From Candidatus Woesearchaeota archaeon (GTDB lineage: Archaea; Nanobdellota; Nanobdellia; UBA10117), in assembly GCA_023245115.1 (NCBI GenBank), contig JAHFKX010000009.1:1-16284 (forward strand): 16,284 bases of DNA. The letters run 5' to 3'. Shown one piece after another: positions 13,146 through 16,284 of this stretch (its first letter is position 1; each line of letters opens with the position of its first letter). Below the pieces are notes generated by a model. That model saw only the letters and a program-made list of their open reading frames with translations. It had not been told where the DNA came from and ran no database searches. Both the position numbers and the translations under genes were made by a program.

Positions 13146-14021
13146 TCATAGTAAGAAGCGTAGAATAAATTGCAGCATTAAATCCCCGTAAAACAAACTA
13201 ACAAGCAGAGCCGCAAGGAATGCCGGCAAGTACGGTAATCCTTCTTTTACGCGCACAGTTGTTATTTTACCTTGTGCCGCCAGTTCCTTTATTTTTTTAA
13301 TGTCTTCTGTCTCAAGGCCGGCCTTTGTCGGCTGGATATGCACACTGCCGATTTTAACTTCATTAATAAGCCAGTCGCCCTCAACAAGTTTTTCCGGTTT
13401 TGTGTCTTTATGCATACAGGTAGTTTCAACAGATTTCAGCGCAAGAAATAATATACCAAGCGCACCGGCAAGTAAAACAGAAAGTGCAATATATTTATTT
13501 GCCAGCAGGCCGGCTGGAGATAATATAATTAGGCCAGCAGAAAGCCGCAAGAGCCATTTGTTTTTAGAAAATTGGTTTTTAATTTCTGGTAGAATTATTT
13601 TGAAATTCCTGGCGAAAATCAAAATAGTTCCGACTACGCCCAAAACTGCGCCGAGAATCAAAATGTTAAGCCAGAGCGTGACAGGGAATGGCCATGGCGC
13701 TGAATGGTAATTAGAAATAATTGGCTGATAGTACGGCATGAGCGCGCCAAGTGCGACAAGCATCTTTGCATCGCCACCGCCCCATGCACCGAAGGCAGAC
13801 ATGAGCCAGCCGAACCCCATAAAAACACCTGCGCCGATGAGCGAAAGTAGGAACGGCCAGTAAGAATTTTGCTGAAGCCCTAGTATTGCATGCCCGCTAA
13901 GCCCGAATAATACGCCAAAGTAGCTTATGTAATCAGGGGCCCAGCGGTTTTGGAGGTCGGTAATTGTGCCAATTATCGTAATAACTATAGCTGCTCCGGC
14001 GAAAACAAAGCCTGTGGCCAT
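13146..14021 (-). CDS. Archaeal prepilin/preflagellin peptidase (A24 family)
   Basis: This 291-aa membrane aspartic protease removes the short leader of type IV pilin-like or archaellin precursors at the inner face of the membrane. The two catalytic Asp are Asp22 in TDLQNRWAPD (after the first helix) and Asp84 in the GxGD motif (WGGGDAKM). About six hydrophobic helices are visible. A soluble insert (about residues 195-262, with EKLVEGDWLINEVK) precedes the last helix, as in archaeal members of the FlaK/PibD type. No pilin or archaellin gene lies in this window, so the substrate is elsewhere. A TATA box on this strand at 14052-14042 sits about 25 nt before the ATG. Confidence 0.88.
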   Translation of the reverse strand: MATGFVFAGAAIVITIIGTITDLQNRWAPDYISYFGVLFGLSGHAILGLQQNSYWPFLLSLIGAGVFMGFGWLMSAFGAWGGGDAKMLVALGALMPYYQPIISNYHSAPWPFPVTLWLNILILGAVLGVVGTILIFARNFKIILPEIKNQFSKNKWLLRLSAGLIILSPAGLLANKYIALSVLLAGALGILFLALKSVETTCMHKDTKPEKLVEGDWLINEVKIGSVHIQPTKAGLETEDIKKIKELAAQGKITTVRVKEGLPYLPAFLAALLVSLFYGDLMLQFILRFLL

Positions 14022-14041
14022 GCTGTAACTTATAATAAGTA

Positions 14042-14052
14042 CTATTTAAGCC
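14042..14052 (-). promoter_or_regulatory. TATA box for the prepilin peptidase gene
   Basis: On the minus strand this reads GGCTTAAATAG, centred about 25 nt before the ATG at 14021. Confidence 0.5.
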
Positions 14053-14061
14053 ATTCTCAAA

Positions 14062-14072
14062 AGTTTTTTAAG
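14062..14072 (+). promoter_or_regulatory. TATA box for the 14095 gene
   Basis: AGTTTTTTAAG is centred about 27 nt before the ATG at 14095 and lies back to back with the prepilin peptidase promoter. Confidence 0.5.
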
Positions 14073-14094
14073 ATGTTCGGTTGTTGTCTAAAGA

Positions 14095-14280
14095 ATGGTG
14101 CTGGTAGAAGTTAACCTGGGTGCGCTGTTCTTTTTCCTGCTCGGATTTTTTTCCGCAGCTGCGATCATAATTGTTTTAATGATTGTTTGGGTAATCTTCC
14201 CGAAAATTTCCGAGGGTCGGAAGTTTTTTGAATTCTGGCTAAAGATGCGAAAATCAAAAGAACAGGTAAAGTTAGAATGA
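14095..14280 (+). CDS. 61-aa single-helix membrane protein
   Basis: No family is recognised. A short N-terminus (MVLVEVN) leads to one strongly hydrophobic helix (about residues 8-35, GALFFFLLGFFSAAAIIIVLMIVWVIF). A basic cytoplasmic tail ends WLKMRKSKEQVKLE. The orientation is probably N-out, C-in. The last 14 codons (14236-14277) are repeated at 14378-14419 with synonymous changes only. In an intact arrangement this gene would lie directly before the cis-prenyltransferase gene, so a link to lipid-carrier or envelope work is possible, as inference. Its promoter is divergent from that of the prepilin peptidase. Confidence 0.65.
   Translation: MVLVEVNLGALFFFLLGFFSAAAIIIVLMIVWVIFPKISEGRKFFEFWLKMRKSKEQVKLE
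14236..14278 (+). repeat. Direct repeat, copy 1 (3' end of the 14095 gene)
   Basis: This 43-nt copy matches 14378-14420 at 41 of 43 positions. It encodes the last 14 residues of the small membrane protein. The two differences are CTA/TTA (Leu) and AAG/AAA (Lys), both silent; the stop is TGA here and TAG in copy 2. Confidence 0.9.
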
Positions 14281-14377
14281 TAATTATTAATGCCATCGCA
14301 GATGGTATCGGGGGATATCAGGAAGTCGCCACAAACTGAAAGGGGGCAGAGCCCCCTTGCGGTTCGGCTTTGAGTGA
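14279..14377 (+). other. 99-bp spacer with two hairpins between the repeats
   Basis: The spacer is more GC-rich than its surroundings. It carries two perfect hairpins: CCATC/GATGG at 14293-14305, and AAGGGGGC/GCCCCCTT with loop AGA at 14340-14358. No T-run follows the strong hairpin, so it is not a standard archaeal terminator. A 27-codon frame (14290-14373) crosses it but has nothing to support translation. It looks like inserted DNA or a small structured RNA. Confidence 0.5.
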
Positions 14378-14420
14378 TGGTTAAAGATGCGAAAATCAAA
14401 AGAACAGGTAAAATTAGAAT
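14378..14420 (+). pseudogene. Direct repeat, copy 2: orphan 3' end of the 14095 gene
   Basis: TGG at 14378 to GAA at 14417-14419 encodes the same WLKMRKSKEQVKLE tail as copy 1, followed by TAG. There is no start or membrane helix in front: the same frame has TGA at 14375-14377. It is a stranded gene end directly before the uppS ribosome site. Confidence 0.7.
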
Positions 14421-14437
14421 AGTTGGAGTAGTGTGAT

Positions 14438-15154
14438 ATGACTGAGTTGGAGAATAACCTGCCAAAACACATTGGCATAATATGTGACGGTAACAGAAGA
14501 TTCGCACGCATGCTAAATGAGATTTCTTGGAAAGGCCATGAGTACGGTGCAAAGAAAGTTGAGGAAGTTTTGGACTGGTGCACTGAGCTTGGTATTAAAG
14601 AAGTAACGCTGTGGCTTTTTTCGACAGAGAATCTTCGCAGGCCAAGTGAGGAAGTTCAGGTACTGTTTAGAATTGGCGAGCAGATGGCGCGGGATTTTAT
14701 GAAAAATCCGAAGGTGCATGAGCATAAAGTTAAGCTAAGTGTAATTGGCGACATATCTATCTTCCCACAGGGCTTGCGGGAAGCAGCCAAGGAAGCACTT
14801 GAAATGACACAAAATTATAATGGGCTTAAGCTGAACATCGCGGCAGGCTATGGTGGCCGGCAGGAAATTATGCGGGCAATAAAACTTGTTGCACAAAAAG
14901 TTAAAGAAGGCAAGCTAGAGCCAGAGGCGATAACGCCAGAAATTTTAGAGGCGCATATGTATTCCGCAAATGTCCGCGATGTTGATTTAATTATACGAAC
15001 GAGCGGTGAGTTCCGTACGTCAGGCTTCTTGCTTTGGAAATCAGACTACGCAGAATATTATTTCAGCGAGAAGCTCTGGCCGGAATTTGAGAAAGCAGAT
15101 TTGATTAAGGCACTCGTATCTTATTCTGAGCGGAAAAGAAGGTTTGGGAAATAA
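14438..15154 (+). CDS. uppS: Cis-prenyltransferase (undecaprenyl/dolichyl diphosphate synthase family)
   Basis: This 238-aa enzyme adds isopentenyl diphosphate units in cis to an allylic starter. In archaea the product is a long dolichol-type carrier for surface glycans. Family motifs in order are: HIGIICDGNRRFAR with catalytic Asp17; GHEYGAKKV; LWLFSTENLRRP (62-69); AAGYGGRQEI; and RTSGEFRTSGFLLWKSDYAEYYF (187-209). Arg187, Arg193 and Ser195 would bind diphosphate. The length is standard. DGNRRFAR, instead of bacterial DGNGRWA, supports an archaeal origin. GGAG at 14425-14428 gives an SD 9 nt before the ATG, so translation starts internally on an mRNA shared with the upstream repeat region. 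Confidence 0.93.
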   Translation: MTELENNLPKHIGIICDGNRRFARMLNEISWKGHEYGAKKVEEVLDWCTELGIKEVTLWLFSTENLRRPSEEVQVLFRIGEQMARDFMKNPKVHEHKVKLSVIGDISIFPQGLREAAKEALEMTQNYNGLKLNIAAGYGGRQEIMRAIKLVAQKVKEGKLEPEAITPEILEAHMYSANVRDVDLIIRTSGEFRTSGFLLWKSDYAEYYFSEKLWPEFEKADLIKALVSYSERKRRFGK

Positions 15155-15179
15155 TTAGTCGATATCGCACACCACAATA

Positions 15180-15188
15180 TTTATATAC
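15180..15188 (+). promoter_or_regulatory. TATA box for the secreted Gly-Gln protein gene
   Basis: TTTATATAC is centred about 35 nt before the ATG at 15219. Transcription would start near 15210, leaving a leader of about 9 nt, one of few non-leaderless promoters in the window. Confidence 0.5.
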
Positions 15189-15218
15189 TTGTAATGCATC
15201 TAAAACTGTGATTTTAAC

Positions 15219-16284
15219 ATGGCTAGCCATACCTATAACTCGAAGTTGCTTGGAACTGCGGCGTTGGTTGTAATAATTTTGATGTTTTTCGCGCCAATTG
15301 GCGTAGTTGCTTTAGACCCGACCGATGGTAGTGATGCTAACCAAGATACTGACCATGATGGTCTTGATAATTCTGGCGAGTTCCAGCATGGCACAGACCC
15401 AAATAATCCTGATACTGATAGCGATGGTATGCCCGATGGCTGGGAAGTCCACTTCCAAAACGTTTGGTATGAAAAGCAATTGACTGAAACTGCAAAGGCA
15501 ATGTTCGATAAAAAATATGATGAGTTAAATGTAGAAGACCAGCAAAAGGTTCGCGATGCGATAAAAGCAGAGTGGCCGGTTTTCCCGTTGAGCCCGACAA
15601 ATAGCAATGATGCCGGCAAAGTATCATCAGATATAATTGCGACTGCACAACAGCAGAAAGACAATGGCCAGGTACCAATTGCTCTTTTTCAATGGGCAGA
15701 TTCTGACGTACAAAAAGATTTGAACGATCCGGATGATGATGGTTTTAATAATTTCCATGAATATTCAGCTGGTACAGACCCAACGTCACCAAACACTGAC
15801 GGAGATTCCTACAAAATAGATTCGCAGGATCCAAATCCGTTAATTCCGGATGACACGGGTAGCACGAATCCCGGCGGGCAGGGCAGTGGCTCAGATTCGC
15901 AGCGACAGTCTGGCACAAAAGGCGCGGCAGGATTTTTTTCAAAATTAAGATACGCGTTCGCATTAACATTTATGCCAAGCAGTTCTAAACATACGACTGG
16001 CACAGGCCAGAGCCAAAGCAATAGCGGAATTTCAGATGGGCAGTTCCAGGGGCCAGGCCAGGGTTCTGGCGGGCAAGGGCAAGGCCAAGGACAGGGACAG
16101 TCGCAGGGACAGGGAGAGGGACAGGGACAAGGACAAGGACAAGGACAAGGCCAAGGCCAAGGCCAAGGGCAAGGCCAAGGACAGGGACAAGGACAAGGTA
16201 ATGGTGAAAGCGGACAAGGCCAAGGACAAGGACAAGGACAAGGACAGGGACAGGGACAAGGACAAGGACAGGGACAGGGACAGG
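15219..16284 (+). CDS. Secreted calcium-binding-repeat protein with Gly-Gln tract (5' part)
   Basis: The frame from ATG 15219 stays open for 355 codons to the window edge. Residues 1-31 form a signal peptide or anchor (LLGTAALVVIILMFFAPIGVVA). Residues 43-76 hold two thrombospondin type-3/EF-loop-like calcium repeats, DTDHDGLDNSGE and DTDSDGMPDGWE, with the linker GTDPNNP. Another set follows at 168-206 (DPDDDGFNNFHEY, then GTDPTSPNTDGD). Between them is a helical charged domain. After a Ser/Gly linker and a short amphipathic stretch (GFFSKLRYAFALTFM, 238-252), a Gly-Gln tract begins at residue 285. Such layouts suit rigid calcium-stabilised stalks on the cell surface. The C-terminus is not visible. 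Function is not known. Confidence 0.85.
   Translation, partial: MASHTYNSKLLGTAALVVIILMFFAPIGVVALDPTDGSDANQDTDHDGLDNSGEFQHGTDPNNPDTDSDGMPDGWEVHFQNVWYEKQLTETAKAMFDKKYDELNVEDQQKVRDAIKAEWPVFPLSPTNSNDAGKVSSDIIATAQQQKDNGQVPIALFQWADSDVQKDLNDPDDDGFNNFHEYSAGTDPTSPNTDGDSYKIDSQDPNPLIPDDTGSTNPGGQGSGSDSQRQSGTKGAAGFFSKLRYAFALTFMPSSSKHTTGTGQSQSNSGISDGQFQGPGQGSGGQGQGQGQGQSQGQGEGQGQGQGQGQGQGQGQGQGQGQGQGQGNGESGQGQGQGQGQGQGQGQGQGQGQGQ
16071..16284 (+). repeat. In-frame hexanucleotide (Gly-Gln) repeat tract
   Basis: Seventy-one codons contain 31 Gly-Gln dipeptides, broken only by SQ, GE, GN, GE and a single Ser (NGES at about residues 328-331). The unit is GGN-CAR, mostly GGACAA or GGACAG. Codon choice varies between units, with GGC- and GGG-rich patches. 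The tract continues past the window edge. Confidence 0.95.

Noticed and set aside
14290..14373. 27-codon plus-strand frame inside the 99-bp spacer
   Set aside because: It spans both hairpins, has no ribosome site and no recognisable product. I treat it as chance.
16032..16265. Minus-strand frame of Ser-Leu repeats
   Set aside because: It is the complement of the Gly-Gln hexanucleotide tract; any such repeat is open in several frames.
16071..16284. CRISPR array
   Set aside because: The units are 6 bp without unique spacers and continue a coding frame, so this is a coding microsatellite-like tract.

Overview
The window looks like a stretch of a small archaeal chromosome. Four things point to Archaea. 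(1) A tRNA gene is split by an intron with a bulge-helix-bulge splice site. (2) Most genes have a TTTAWA-type TATA box centred about 23-29 nt upstream of the start codon, which suggests largely leaderless transcripts. (3) The isoprenoid synthase carries the archaeal/eukaryal DGNRRFAR motif, and a prepilin peptidase of the archaeal type is present. (4) Genes are tightly packed with very short gaps. The cysteine-rich secreted protein and the compact gene set would fit a DPANN-type archaeon. That placement is inference; no marker in the window fixes the lineage.

Layout. 1-200 is the tail of an unidentified gene. 239-463 is tRNA-Cys(GCA) with a 151-nt, highly folded intron. Only 10 nt later begins a tight run of genes: an S51 peptidase (474-1082), a DUF5680 protein (1088-1555) and cysteinyl-tRNA synthetase (1556-2947). 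The tRNA and the enzyme that charges it may therefore share one transcript. A convergent, catalytically degenerate Nudix protein follows (2940-3362, minus). Then come a 50-aa zinc finger with a palindrome at its promoter (3437-3589), a cysteine-rich anchored secreted protein (3621-4058) and an MFS transporter (4059-5273). On the minus strand lies the TldD/TldE protease pair (8064-5285).

The right half holds a 3Fe-4S-type ferredoxin (8180-8488), two unrecognised genes (8534-8947, 9000-9707), and a nitrogen-metabolism cluster of a class I/II aminotransferase, a small membrane protein and glutamate dehydrogenase (9750-12412). Next are a HIT-fold protein that keeps its zinc site but has lost the catalytic histidine (12445-13098), a minus-strand archaeal prepilin peptidase (13146-14021), a one-helix membrane protein whose 3' end is duplicated 142 bp downstream (14095-14420), a cis-prenyltransferase (14438-15154), and the start of a secreted calcium-binding-repeat protein that runs off the right edge inside a long Gly-Gln tract (15219-16284).

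Themes. Cysteine decoding is unusual at three levels: a large tRNA-Cys intron, an atypical tRNA core, and a CysRS with a changed zinc ligand. Two nucleotide-hydrolase folds (Nudix and HIT) have lost catalytic residues. The aminotransferase and glutamate dehydrogenase can work as a transamination/ammonia couple through 2-oxoglutarate. The prepilin peptidase, the cis-prenyltransferase (lipid carrier for surface glycans), the Cys-rich protein and the Gly-Gln protein all concern the cell surface.
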